DNA of 5,529 nucleotides from an uncultured Clostridia bacterium (GTDB lineage: Bacteria; Bacillota; Clostridia; Oscillospirales; Acutalibacteraceae), in assembly GCA_947165615.1 (NCBI GenBank), contig CAMVBD010000126.1:1-5529 (forward strand), read 5' to 3'. Made by a program: the position numbers and the translations under genes. Positions 1 through 5,244 of the stretch are shown here, piece by piece (position 1 is the stretch's first letter; the number at the start of each line of letters is the position of its first letter). The notes beneath the pieces are model-generated. The model did not search any database, had not been told where the DNA came from, and saw only the letters and a list, made by a program, of their open reading frames with translations.

Positions 1-10
1 GGTCGGTGCT

Positions 11-46
11 TCTCAGCCTGCGGCTGAGAGGTCGCCACCGGCGACC
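11..46. repeat. Two adjacent perfect hairpins with three-base loops
   Basis: Two inverted repeats lie back to back. TCTCAGCC (11-18) pairs with GGCTGAGA (22-29) around loop TGC. GGTCGCC (30-36) pairs with GGCGACC (40-46) around loop ACC. Both stems are perfect. They lie downstream of the stop codon of the minus-strand gene ending at 102, so they could fold at the 3' end of its transcript. Neither is followed on either strand by a T-run, so they do not look like intrinsic terminators. Similar triloop hairpins occur in the other spacers of this window. Confidence 0.7.
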
Positions 47-57
47 CGCACCCCCGT

Positions 58-89
58 CCGAAATTCTGTATTTTGCATTTTGCATTTTT
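58..89. repeat. ATTTTGC tandem run, copy 1 of a shared intergenic element
   Basis: CCGAA is followed by ATTCTGT, two copies of ATTTTGC and a partial ATTTTT: a seven-base tandem repeat of about 3.5 units. The same arrangement, CCGAA followed by ATTTTGY units, recurs at 2536-2574, and both copies are preceded by CGCACC and a GC-rich hairpin. The run is itself bracketed by a 9-bp inverted repeat, GAAATTCTG (60-68) and CAGAATTTC (94-102). It looks like a dispersed intergenic repeat; its function is unknown. Confidence 0.65.
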
Positions 90-101
90 GAATCAGAATT
101 T

Positions 102-1019
102 CTATTGTACGATTTTCTCTCCGTCAAACTCGAACAGCCCGAAGGCATGCCCGGCGCGGTTGCCGGCGGTCAGCCAGTCGGCGTAGGCTTTCCGCAGCGC
201 GGTGTCGCGGGGCATTTCGCTCCACGGGGTGCCGGTGTACCGCCCGAACACGCGCCAGTCGTTGTGAAAGCCCTCCTCTTCCTCCTCCCAGTCCACGATC
301 TCAAAGTCGTCCATGAACCTGAGGATATTGAGGCGCGGGGGCAGAAATTCGCGGTGGCGGGGATAAAGGAGCCACGACCCGCAGCCGAACAGGACCTTGC
401 CGTCCGCAAACTGGTCTTTGTAGTGCGCGTAGGCCTCCCTGTAGGAAGCGAGCCGCACCTCGTCCGTCAGTGGCACGCCGGAGGACGGGATGTGGAAGTT
501 GATGTATTTATCGCCCTTTGTAACGACGCGCCCGCCGGTCATGACAAAGTCAAAGTCCCGGTCGTAGGTGCTCTCCTCAAACTGGAAGCGCCCATAGGCA
601 AAGCGCGTCATTTTGAGAAAGCCGTTGTTCCACCCGGCGACGAAGGTGCCGGGCACGCCCTTGACCTCGATGCACTCGAGCAGCTTGCACCGCAGATCGT
701 CCGCGCCCTTCCAGAAGATTTTTTCGTCGATCCCCCGCTCGGCGTAGCGGGCCTTGAGGATCTCGGTCAGGGTCATGATGTAGACGAGATCGAGCGTATA
801 CTCGTTGACGCCGTACTTCGCCGACAGATCCCGGATCCCGTCCAGCGCCGTGTCAAGGCCGATGGATCCCGCGACCATGTAATTATGGACCAGCGTGTCG
901 AACTTCGCGGCAAACACGGGGTCGCCGTCGAGCGTCTCCTCCACGCCGAGAAGCACCTTTGCGGCGTCCGCGGGGAACGTGGCGGCAAGCGTTCGGATAT
1001 AGGGTGTCAAATGCTGCAT
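102..1019 (-). CDS. Acyltransferase-domain protein (GNAT-like C-terminal domain)
   Basis: A 305-residue soluble protein with no signal peptide or membrane segment. I recognise the family of clostridial acyltransferase-domain proteins that carry a GNAT-like C-terminal domain. Marks seen are YGRFQFE (142-148), FHIPSSG (175-181), CGSWLLYP (213-220) and NILRFMDDFEIVD (231-243), followed by an acidic run EEEEE (245-249). Residues 1-120 are mostly helical-looking and less characteristic. The family is presumed to transfer an acyl group from acyl-CoA, but I know of no established substrate, so the reaction is inference. The ATG at 1017-1019 is preceded by GGAGG (1026-1030) at six bases and by a good promoter, which supports the start. 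The stop is TAG. The gene is divergent from nifS, with 208 bp between the starts, and has no obvious functional link to the Fe-S genes. Confidence 0.8.
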   Translation of the reverse strand: MQHLTPYIRTLAATFPADAAKVLLGVEETLDGDPVFAAKFDTLVHNYMVAGSIGLDTALDGIRDLSAKYGVNEYTLDLVYIMTLTEILKARYAERGIDEKIFWKGADDLRCKLLECIEVKGVPGTFVAGWNNGFLKMTRFAYGRFQFEESTYDRDFDFVMTGGRVVTKGDKYINFHIPSSGVPLTDEVRLASYREAYAHYKDQFADGKVLFGCGSWLLYPRHREFLPPRLNILRFMDDFEIVDWEEEEEGFHNDWRVFGRYTGTPWSEMPRDTALRKAYADWLTAGNRAGHAFGLFEFDGEKIVQ

Positions 1020-1049
1020 TTTGCGCCTCCGATTGCGTTTATCCTATTT

Positions 1050-1078
1050 ATTGTAGCACGCGAAAAACCGAATTGCAA
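1050..1078 (-). promoter_or_regulatory. Sigma-A/70-type promoter of the acyltransferase-domain gene
   Basis: Read on the minus strand, TTGCAA (1073-1078) and TACAAT (1050-1055) are separated by exactly 17 bases. The -10 box is preceded by TGC, an extended -10 feature. Transcription would start around 1043, giving a leader of roughly 24 bases before the ATG at 1019 that includes the GGAGG at 1026-1030. Box match and spacing are strong; the start point is inferred. Confidence 0.75.
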
Positions 1079-1120
1079 GTATCCGAACAAAAAAGCCCCT
1101 GATACCGGGCAAAAAAGCCC

Positions 1121-1149
1121 TTGACAAAACCGTCTTCTTGGTGTATGAT
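1121..1149 (+). promoter_or_regulatory. Sigma-A/70-type promoter of the nifS gene row
   Basis: A consensus -35 box TTGACA (1121-1126) and a near-consensus -10 box TATGAT (1144-1149) are separated by the ideal 17 bases. The predicted start is near 1156, giving a leader of about 70 bases before the nifS ATG. This is the strongest promoter in the window and the only convincing one for the plus-strand genes. A promoter this close to consensus is likely to be held down by a repressor, which fits the inverted repeat just downstream. Confidence 0.88.
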
Positions 1150-1158
1150 ACCTCATGG

Positions 1159-1185
1159 ATTTACCCCCAAACCAAGTAGGTAAAT
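1159..1185. promoter_or_regulatory. Candidate operator: inverted repeat just after the nifS promoter
   Basis: ATTTACC (1159-1165) is the perfect inverse of GGTAAAT (1179-1185), with 13 bases between. Extended to ten bases per arm, eight of ten pairs match. It starts about three bases after the predicted transcription start, a place where a bound dimer would block transcription. The right arm, AGTAGGTAA, loosely resembles half-sites of IscR-type Rrf2 regulators, and an Rrf2 gene lies at 5263. Assignment to that protein is inference; the arms could also pair weakly in the RNA. Confidence 0.45.
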
Positions 1186-1192
1186 AGCTAAT

Positions 1193-1211
1193 CCGGACGT
1201 TCTGCGTCCGG
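1193..1211 (+). promoter_or_regulatory. Leader hairpin directly in front of the nifS ribosome binding site
   Basis: CCGGACGT (1193-1200) pairs with GCGTCCGG (1204-1211): seven Watson-Crick pairs plus a T-G wobble around loop TCT. It ends two bases before the AAGGAG (1214-1219) that serves nifS. No T-run follows, so it is not a terminator. It could stabilise the message or tune ribosome access; no function can be read from the sequence alone. Confidence 0.6.
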
Positions 1212-1227
1212 GCAAGGAGATGACAGC

Positions 1228-2427
1228 ATGAAATATATATACGCCGACAACGGCGCGACCACCCGCATGTCCGACGCGGCCGTCGCCGCCATGCTCCCTT
1301 TTTTGCAGGACTGCTACGGCAATCCCTCGTCCCTGCATTCGGTGGGGCAAAAAGCCGCCGAGGCGCTGGTCAAGGCCCGTGAAACGGTGGCAAGGTGCCT
1401 GAACGCCGACCCCAAGGAGATCACCTTTACCTCCGGCGGGAGCGAGGCGGACAATCAGGCCATTCTGACCGCCGCCGCCCTCGGCAGAAAAAAGGGAAAG
1501 ACCCACATTATTTCCACGACCATCGAGCACCACGCGGTGCTGCACACGCTGAATAAACTGGCGAAGGAGGGGTTTGAAGTCACCCTTCTGCCCGTGACAC
1601 CCGGCACGGGGCTTGTCACGGCGGAGCAGGTCCGGGACGCCATCCGGGACGACACCTGCCTTGTCAGCGTCATGTTCGCAAACAACGAGATCGGCACCAT
1701 CGAGCCCGTGAAAGAGATCGCCGCCGTGTGCAAGGAGAAAAAGGTCCTGTTCCACACCGACGCCGTACAGGCGGTCGGGCACGTCAAGGTGGACGTCAAG
1801 GACCTCGGCGCGGACTTTCTTGCGCTGTCGGGACACAAGTTCCACGGCCCTAAGGGCGTGGGCGCGCTGTACTGCCGCCGCGGCATTCTGCTGCAAAGCC
1901 TGATCGAGGGCGGCGCGCAGGAGCGCGGCAAACGCGCGGGCACCGAAAACCTTGCCGCGATCGTCGGCATGGCGGCGGCGCTGGAAGAGAGCGTCAAAAA
2001 CCTTGACGAAACCGCACGCCGCACAACAGCCGTCCGCGACCGGCTGATAAAGGGCCTTCGCGCGGTCGGGCACTGTGTCCTGAACGGCGACCGTGAAAAC
2101 CGTCTGCCCGGCAACGTCAACTACTGCTTTGAGGGGATCGAGGGCGAAAGCCTTTTGCTGCTCCTCGACGACAGGGGCGTCGCGGCGTCCTCGGGCTCCG
2201 CGTGCACCTCGGGATCACTGGACCCCAGCCACGTGCTTTTGGCCATCGGCCGCCCGCACGAGATCGCCCACGGCAGCCTGCGCCTTTCCATTGACGAAAC
2301 CGTGACCGAAGAAGACGCCGACTACATCGTCGAGCAGGTCAAAGAGGTCGTCGGATACCTTCGGAACATGTCCCCCGTGTGGCGGGACCTGAAGAGCGGG
2401 AAGACCGCGTTTATTACCGAAGAATAA
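1228..2427 (+). CDS. nifS: Cysteine desulfurase, NifS/IscS type
   Basis: A PLP enzyme of 399 residues that removes sulfur from L-cysteine, giving alanine and an enzyme persulfide used for Fe-S clusters and tRNA thiolation in the cytoplasm. Seen are TSGGSEADN (68-76), EHHAV (100-104) with the PLP-stacking His, ANNEIGT (151-157), HTDAVQ (176-181) and SGHKFHGPKG (201-210), with K204 as the PLP lysine. The mobile loop SSGSACTSGS (321-330) carries the catalytic Cys, C326. This long-loop form marks the group I (NifS/IscS) enzymes rather than SufS. Length is normal. The ATG at 1228 has AAGGAG (1214-1219) eight bases upstream. It is the first gene after the promoter at 1121-1149. NifU, its usual sulfur acceptor, follows after an unusually long 187-bp spacer. 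Confidence 0.96.
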   Translation: MKYIYADNGATTRMSDAAVAAMLPFLQDCYGNPSSLHSVGQKAAEALVKARETVARCLNADPKEITFTSGGSEADNQAILTAAALGRKKGKTHIISTTIEHHAVLHTLNKLAKEGFEVTLLPVTPGTGLVTAEQVRDAIRDDTCLVSVMFANNEIGTIEPVKEIAAVCKEKKVLFHTDAVQAVGHVKVDVKDLGADFLALSGHKFHGPKGVGALYCRRGILLQSLIEGGAQERGKRAGTENLAAIVGMAAALEESVKNLDETARRTTAVRDRLIKGLRAVGHCVLNGDRENRLPGNVNYCFEGIEGESLLLLLDDRGVAASSGSACTSGSLDPSHVLLAIGRPHEIAHGSLRLSIDETVTEEDADYIVEQVKEVVGYLRNMSPVWRDLKSGKTAFITEE

Positions 2428-2452
2428 AAAGTAACAGCCGCCCTTTTTAAAC

Positions 2453-2481
2453 AAAGATAAAATAATAAAGATAAAAGATAA
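2453..2481. repeat. AAAGATAA low-complexity repeat in the nifS-nifU spacer
   Basis: Three copies of AAAGATAA (2453-2460, 2467-2474, 2474-2481) lie in an AT-rich stretch in an otherwise GC-rich region. I see no convincing promoter here; there are TAAAAT-like boxes but no -35 partner. It belongs to the repeat-laden spacer 2428-2614. Confidence 0.55.
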
Positions 2482-2489
2482 AATGTCGG

Positions 2490-2532
2490 AAGGGCGTTGC
2501 CCTTACCCATTTTAGAATGCGCGCTGCGCGCA
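2490..2532. repeat. Two perfect triloop hairpins in the nifS-nifU spacer
   Basis: AAGGGC (2490-2495) pairs with GCCCTT (2499-2504) around loop GTT. TGCGCG (2518-2523) pairs with CGCGCA (2527-2532) around loop CTG. They would fold in the message between nifS and nifU. The T-rich tract on the plus strand begins about nine bases after the second stem, too far for a standard intrinsic terminator, so partial attenuation or RNA processing are only possibilities. Confidence 0.65.
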
Positions 2533-2535
2533 CCG

Positions 2536-2574
2536 CCGAAATTTTGTATTTTGTATTTTGCATTTTGCATTTTT
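2536..2574. repeat. ATTTTGY tandem run, copy 2 of the shared intergenic element
   Basis: CCGAA is followed by two ATTTTGT units, two ATTTTGC units and a partial ATTTTT, a seven-base repeat of about 4.5 units. The same block is found at 58-89 with one unit fewer, and in both places CGCACC and a hairpin precede it. This shows it is a repeated element and not spacer drift. Confidence 0.65.
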
Positions 2575-2578
2575 CTCT

Positions 2579-2589
2579 GGCCTTCGGCC
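2579..2589. repeat. Short GGCC hairpin before nifU
   Basis: GGCC (2579-2582) pairs with GGCC (2586-2589) around loop TTC. The stem is only four pairs, so alone it is weak, but it repeats the three-base-loop pattern of its neighbours and sits 12 bases before the AAAGGAG of nifU. Confidence 0.4.
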
Positions 2590-2614
2590 TGTGGAAACAC
2601 GAAAGGAGTCAATC

Positions 2615-3046
2615 ATGGCACTGTACAGCGAAAAAGTCATGGACCACTTCCGCAACCCGAGAAACGTGGGCGTCATTGAGGACGCCGACGGCGTGGGGGA
2701 AGTCGGCAACGCCAAATGCGGCGATATTATGAAATTCTATATCAAGGTCGACGACGACGTCGTGACCGACATCAAGTTCGAGACCTTCGGCTGCGGCTCC
2801 GCCATCGCGTCCGCCTCCATGGCGACCGAACTCATCAAGGGCCAGCCCGTGTCCGAGGTGCTGACGCTGACCAACAAGGCCGTGGTGGAGGCGCTGGACG
2901 GCCTGCCGCCCCACAAGATCCACTGCTCGGTCCTTGCGGAGGAGGTCATCAAGGCCGCGCTCAAGGACTACTACGACCGGCACGGCATCGCCTACGATCC
3001 GGAGCTGTTCCCGGACGACCACGACTGCGAGACCTGCGAGCTGTGA
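2615..3046 (+). CDS. nifU: Fe-S cluster assembly scaffold, IscU/NifU type
   Basis: A 143-residue scaffold on which [2Fe-2S]/[4Fe-4S] clusters are assembled from NifS sulfur before transfer to client proteins. The three cluster cysteines are visible: C35 in AKCGD (with D37), C60 in FGCGSA and C104 in KIHCSV (with H103). It is a single IscU-like domain, without the ferredoxin and C-terminal domains of full-length nitrogen-fixation NifU, so a housekeeping role is likely. The segment that in IscU binds the HscA chaperone (LPPVK) reads LPPHK (97-101). The C-terminus is an acidic tail ending CETCEL, with C138 and C141. An in-frame ATG lies at 2558, but the one at 2615 has AAAGGAG (2602-2608) six bases upstream and begins with the family's usual N-terminus, MALYSEKVMDHF. 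Confidence 0.96.
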   Translation: MALYSEKVMDHFRNPRNVGVIEDADGVGEVGNAKCGDIMKFYIKVDDDVVTDIKFETFGCGSAIASASMATELIKGQPVSEVLTLTNKAVVEALDGLPPHKIHCSVLAEEVIKAALKDYYDRHGIAYDPELFPDDHDCETCEL

Positions 3047-3086
3047 GTTTTTTGAGAGTCTGAATGGAGAAAATGAGGAGAGCGAA

Positions 3087-4004
3087 ATGACGACGAGAGA
3101 CCTGCAGGACGAGATCGTCCGTCTGAAAAAGGAAAAGGGCGTATGCATCCTCGCCCACTGTTACATGGACCCCGACATCACCGAGGTCGCGGACTTTGTC
3201 GGCGACTCCTTCGGCCTTGCGAAACAGGCCGCAAACAGCGGCTGCGGCACGGTCGTGATGTGCGGCGTGCGCTTTATGGCGGAGACCTGCAAAATGCTGT
3301 GTCCCGACAAAAAGGTCATCCTGTCCGCCCCTGTCGCCGGCTGCCCGATGGCGGACCAGCTGGACCGCGAGGATCTGATCGCGCTGAAGGAGACCTACCC
3401 CGGCTATACGACGGTCGCCTACATCAACACCACCGCCGACATGAAGCGCGAGGTGGACGTGTGCGTGACCTCCTCCTCGGCGGTCGCAATCATCCGAAAA
3501 CTGGACAGCAATAAGATCCTGTTCGTGCCGGACAAAAACCTCGGCGCGTTCATCAAGGAGCAGGTCCCCGAAAAGGAGATCGCCCTGTTTTCGGGCGGCT
3601 GCCCGACGCACTACCGCATTTCCGTCAAGGAGGTGGAGGCGGCAAAGGCCGCGCACCCCGAAGCAAAACTGCTGATGCACCCCGAGTGCAGCCCCGCCGT
3701 GCAGAAATACGCCGACTACCTCGGCTCCACGACCGGCATTATGGACTACGCCAAGACCCACGACGACAAGGAATACCTGATCGCGACCGAAAACAGCATT
3801 GTAAAGCATCTGCAGTTAAGCTGCCCCGACAAGCGCTTTTACGCCGTCTCCAAGGACTGCGTCTGCCACAACATGAAGGCGACGACCCTGACGGACCTTT
3901 ACCACTGCGTCCTCGGCGACGGCGGCGAAGAGATCGACCTTTCGCCCGAGACGATGACAGAAGGGCGGCGCTGCATTGACGAAATGCTGCGTCTGGGAGG
4001 CTGA
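3087..4004 (+). CDS. nadA: Quinolinate synthase A
   Basis: A 305-residue cytoplasmic [4Fe-4S] enzyme that condenses iminoaspartate with dihydroxyacetone phosphate to give quinolinate in de novo NAD synthesis. Seen are AHCYMDP (23-29), GVRFMAET (60-67), AGCPMAD (84-90), YINT (112-115), TSSSA (128-132), GGCPTH (170-175), HPEC (198-201) and CVCHNMK (258-264). By family comparison C86, C172 and C260 are the three cluster ligands. Many homologues have Asn where S131 stands. The protein is cysteine-rich overall. The ATG at 3087 follows GAGGAG (3075-3080) at six bases; longer in-frame versions would overlap nifU and are not supported. It lies 40 bp after nifU and 3 bp before mnmA. Its partner genes nadB and nadC are not in the window, so placement with the cluster machinery suggests grouping by Fe-S need or shared regulation. 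Confidence 0.95.
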   Translation: MTTRDLQDEIVRLKKEKGVCILAHCYMDPDITEVADFVGDSFGLAKQAANSGCGTVVMCGVRFMAETCKMLCPDKKVILSAPVAGCPMADQLDREDLIALKETYPGYTTVAYINTTADMKREVDVCVTSSSAVAIIRKLDSNKILFVPDKNLGAFIKEQVPEKEIALFSGGCPTHYRISVKEVEAAKAAHPEAKLLMHPECSPAVQKYADYLGSTTGIMDYAKTHDDKEYLIATENSIVKHLQLSCPDKRFYAVSKDCVCHNMKATTLTDLYHCVLGDGGEEIDLSPETMTEGRRCIDEMLRLGG

Positions 4005-4007
4005 GCC

Positions 4008-5069
4008 ATGGCAAAAGCGCTGATCGCGATGAGCGGGGGCGTCGACTCCTCCGTCGCCGCGTACCTGATGCAAAAGGCGGGGTACGAATGCGTCGGCTGC
4101 ACCATGCGCCTGTATGAAAACGAGGCCGTCGGCATCGACTCCAAAACCTGCTGCTCGCTGGACGACGTGGAGGACGCACGGAGCGTCGCCGCCGCCCTCG
4201 GCATTCCGTATTACGTCTTCAATTTTACCGACGACTTCAAAGAAAAGGTCATCGGCAAATTCGTGGACTGCTACTTTGCCGGACAGACCCCGAACCCCTG
4301 CATCGACTGCAACCGCTATATGAAGTTCGACCGTCTGTACGAGCGGGCAAGGACCCTCGGCGCGGACTGCGTCGTGACCGGGCATTACGCCCGCATCGGG
4401 GACTATAACGGCAGACGGGTCCTGCAAAAAGGGCTGGACCCCGACAAGGACCAGAGTTACGTCCTCTACCATCTGACCGCCGAACAACTCGAGCACACCC
4501 GCTTCCCGGTCGGGGAACTCTCAAAGCCCGAGGTGCGCAAAATCGCGGAGGCGCAGGGCTTTCTCAATTCCCGCAAGCCCGACTCGCAGGACATCTGCTT
4601 TGCCCCCGACGGGGACTACGCCAGAGTTATCGAGACCTTTTCGGGCAGAAAGAGCGAACCCGGCAACTTTGTGTCGCCTGACGGCAAGATCCTCGGACGG
4701 CACAAGGGCGTCATCCACTACACTCTCGGCCAGCGAAAGGGCCTCGGCGTCGCCTCTACGGCGCCCCTGTTCGTGGTGGCGATCCGCCCCGAAACCAATG
4801 AGGTCGTACTGTCCCACGGGGAAGGGCTATTCACCGATACCGTGGTCGTGCGGGACCTGAACCTCCCGGCGGGCGTGGACTTTACGGAGCCTACAAAGGT
4901 CAAAGCCAAGATCCGCTACCGCCACCCGGAGCAGCCCTGCCTTGTGAAACGCACCGGCGAAGACGAACTGACGCTTGTCTTCGACACGCCGCAAAGAGCC
5001 GTAACCAAGGGCCAGTCCGCCGTGCTGTACGACGGGGAATTTGTCCTCGGCGGCGGAACGATCGTGTAA
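4008..5069 (+). CDS. mnmA: tRNA-uridine 2-sulfurtransferase MnmA
   Basis: A 353-residue enzyme that activates U34 of tRNA (Lys, Glu, Gln) with ATP and replaces O2 with sulfur, giving the s2U of mnm5s2U-type wobble bases. Seen are the ATP-binding PP-loop SGGVDSS (9-15), NPCIDCNRYMKF (96-107), TGHYAR (124-129), DKDQSY (146-151), the catalytic segment SQDICF (193-198) and HYTLGQRKGLG in the central domain, followed by a C-terminal beta-barrel region. C101 and C197 match the two catalytic cysteines of the E. coli enzyme. The extra C98 makes a CxxC motif, as in MnmA forms proposed to hold a [4Fe-4S] cluster. The ATG lies three bases after the nadA stop, with GGGAGG (3995-4000) inside nadA, so the two are translationally linked. 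NifS is the likely sulfur donor. Confidence 0.97.
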   Translation: MAKALIAMSGGVDSSVAAYLMQKAGYECVGCTMRLYENEAVGIDSKTCCSLDDVEDARSVAAALGIPYYVFNFTDDFKEKVIGKFVDCYFAGQTPNPCIDCNRYMKFDRLYERARTLGADCVVTGHYARIGDYNGRRVLQKGLDPDKDQSYVLYHLTAEQLEHTRFPVGELSKPEVRKIAEAQGFLNSRKPDSQDICFAPDGDYARVIETFSGRKSEPGNFVSPDGKILGRHKGVIHYTLGQRKGLGVASTAPLFVVAIRPETNEVVLSHGEGLFTDTVVVRDLNLPAGVDFTEPTKVKAKIRYRHPEQPCLVKRTGEDELTLVFDTPQRAVTKGQSAVLYDGEFVLGGGTIV

Positions 5070-5100
5070 AAGAGGCCAGAGGCCAAAACCGTTCCTGTAG

Positions 5101-5122
5101 GGGCCGACGCCCTCGGCGGCCC
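5101..5122. repeat. GC-rich hairpin downstream of mnmA
   Basis: GGGCCGACG (5101-5109) pairs with CGGCGGCCC (5114-5122) with one A-G mismatch and a four-base loop. It begins 31 bases after the mnmA stop. It is followed by CGACAAAAG, not by T residues, so I do not call it an intrinsic terminator. The surrounding GTAGGGGC...GGCCCG pattern resembles GC-rich palindromic repeats I associate with clostridial spacers, but I cannot verify that here. Confidence 0.55.
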
Positions 5123-5134
5123 GACAAAAGCCGA

Positions 5135-5147
5135 CCGGCGAGGCCGG
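5135..5147. repeat. Perfect triloop hairpin in the mnmA-rrf2 spacer
   Basis: CCGGC (5135-5139) pairs with GCCGG (5143-5147) around loop GAG. It is another member of the three-base-loop hairpins that occur in every larger spacer of the window. Confidence 0.5.
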
Positions 5148-5170
5148 AGGTCCAGTCCATGCAAAAAGAC

Positions 5171-5226
5171 CCCATGCACCCGTGTACCCATGCACCCGTG
5201 TACCCGCGCACCCGTGTACCCGTGTA
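5171..5226. repeat. Eight-base tandem repeat CCCRYGYA, seven copies
   Basis: Seven consecutive units follow CCCRYGYA exactly: CCCATGCA, CCCGTGTA, CCCATGCA, CCCGTGTA, CCCGCGCA, CCCGTGTA, CCCGTGTA. Variation falls only at the purine/pyrimidine positions. With the CCC at 5227-5229, eight CCC tracts are spaced by exactly five bases, so the minus strand has eight GGG tracts fitting the G3-N(1-7) quadruplex pattern. The array ends 36 bases before the Rrf2 start codon. It is too short in period to be a CRISPR array, and I see no promoter in it. Confidence 0.85.
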
Positions 5227-5229
5227 CCC

Positions 5230-5244
5230 GCCGCCGCAGGCGGC
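5230..5244 (+). promoter_or_regulatory. Triloop hairpin in front of the Rrf2 ribosome binding site
   Basis: GCCGCC (5230-5235) pairs perfectly with GGCGGC (5239-5244) around loop GCA. It ends four bases before AAGGAG (5249-5254), the ribosome binding site of the Rrf2 gene. It is followed by an A-run on the plus strand, so it is no terminator for plus-strand transcription. A role in translation control or message stability is only a possibility. Confidence 0.55.

Noticed and set aside
6..1124. Long plus-strand open frame (372 codons) opposite the acyltransferase gene
   Set aside because: It is antisense to a recognisable protein, has no domain-like sequence and no ribosome binding site, and is explained by the high GC content.
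1153..2073. Minus-strand open frame of 306 codons opposite nifS
   Set aside because: It is a shadow of the well-conserved nifS, with low-complexity His/Gly/Arg-rich translation and no family resemblance.
2453..2520. Internal promoter for nifU
   Set aside because: AT-rich boxes such as TAGAAT (2513-2518) exist but no acceptable -35 box stands 16-18 bases upstream.
2558..2614. Longer nifU starting at the upstream in-frame ATG
   Set aside because: The extension translates the ATTTTGC repeat and hairpin, has no ribosome binding site, and is not part of the family; the ATG at 2615 has a strong AAAGGAG.
3064..3090. Eight-codon open frame (MEKMRRAK) whose TGA overlaps the nadA ATG
   Set aside because: It might couple translation, but it has no convincing ribosome binding site and overlaps that of nadA; chance is the simpler reading.
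2961..3809. Minus-strand open frame of 282 codons opposite nadA
   Set aside because: It is a shadow of nadA; its composition reflects the opposite codon pattern and no start signal is seen.
3816..4496. Minus-strand open frame of 226 codons spanning nadA and mnmA
   Set aside because: It overlaps two confident genes on the opposite strand and has no motif or ribosome binding site.
5101..5122. Intrinsic terminator after mnmA
   Set aside because: The hairpin is strong but no T-run follows on the plus strand, so the usual mechanism is not supported.
5171..5226. CRISPR-like array
   Set aside because: The period is only eight bases with no spacers; it is a simple tandem repeat.
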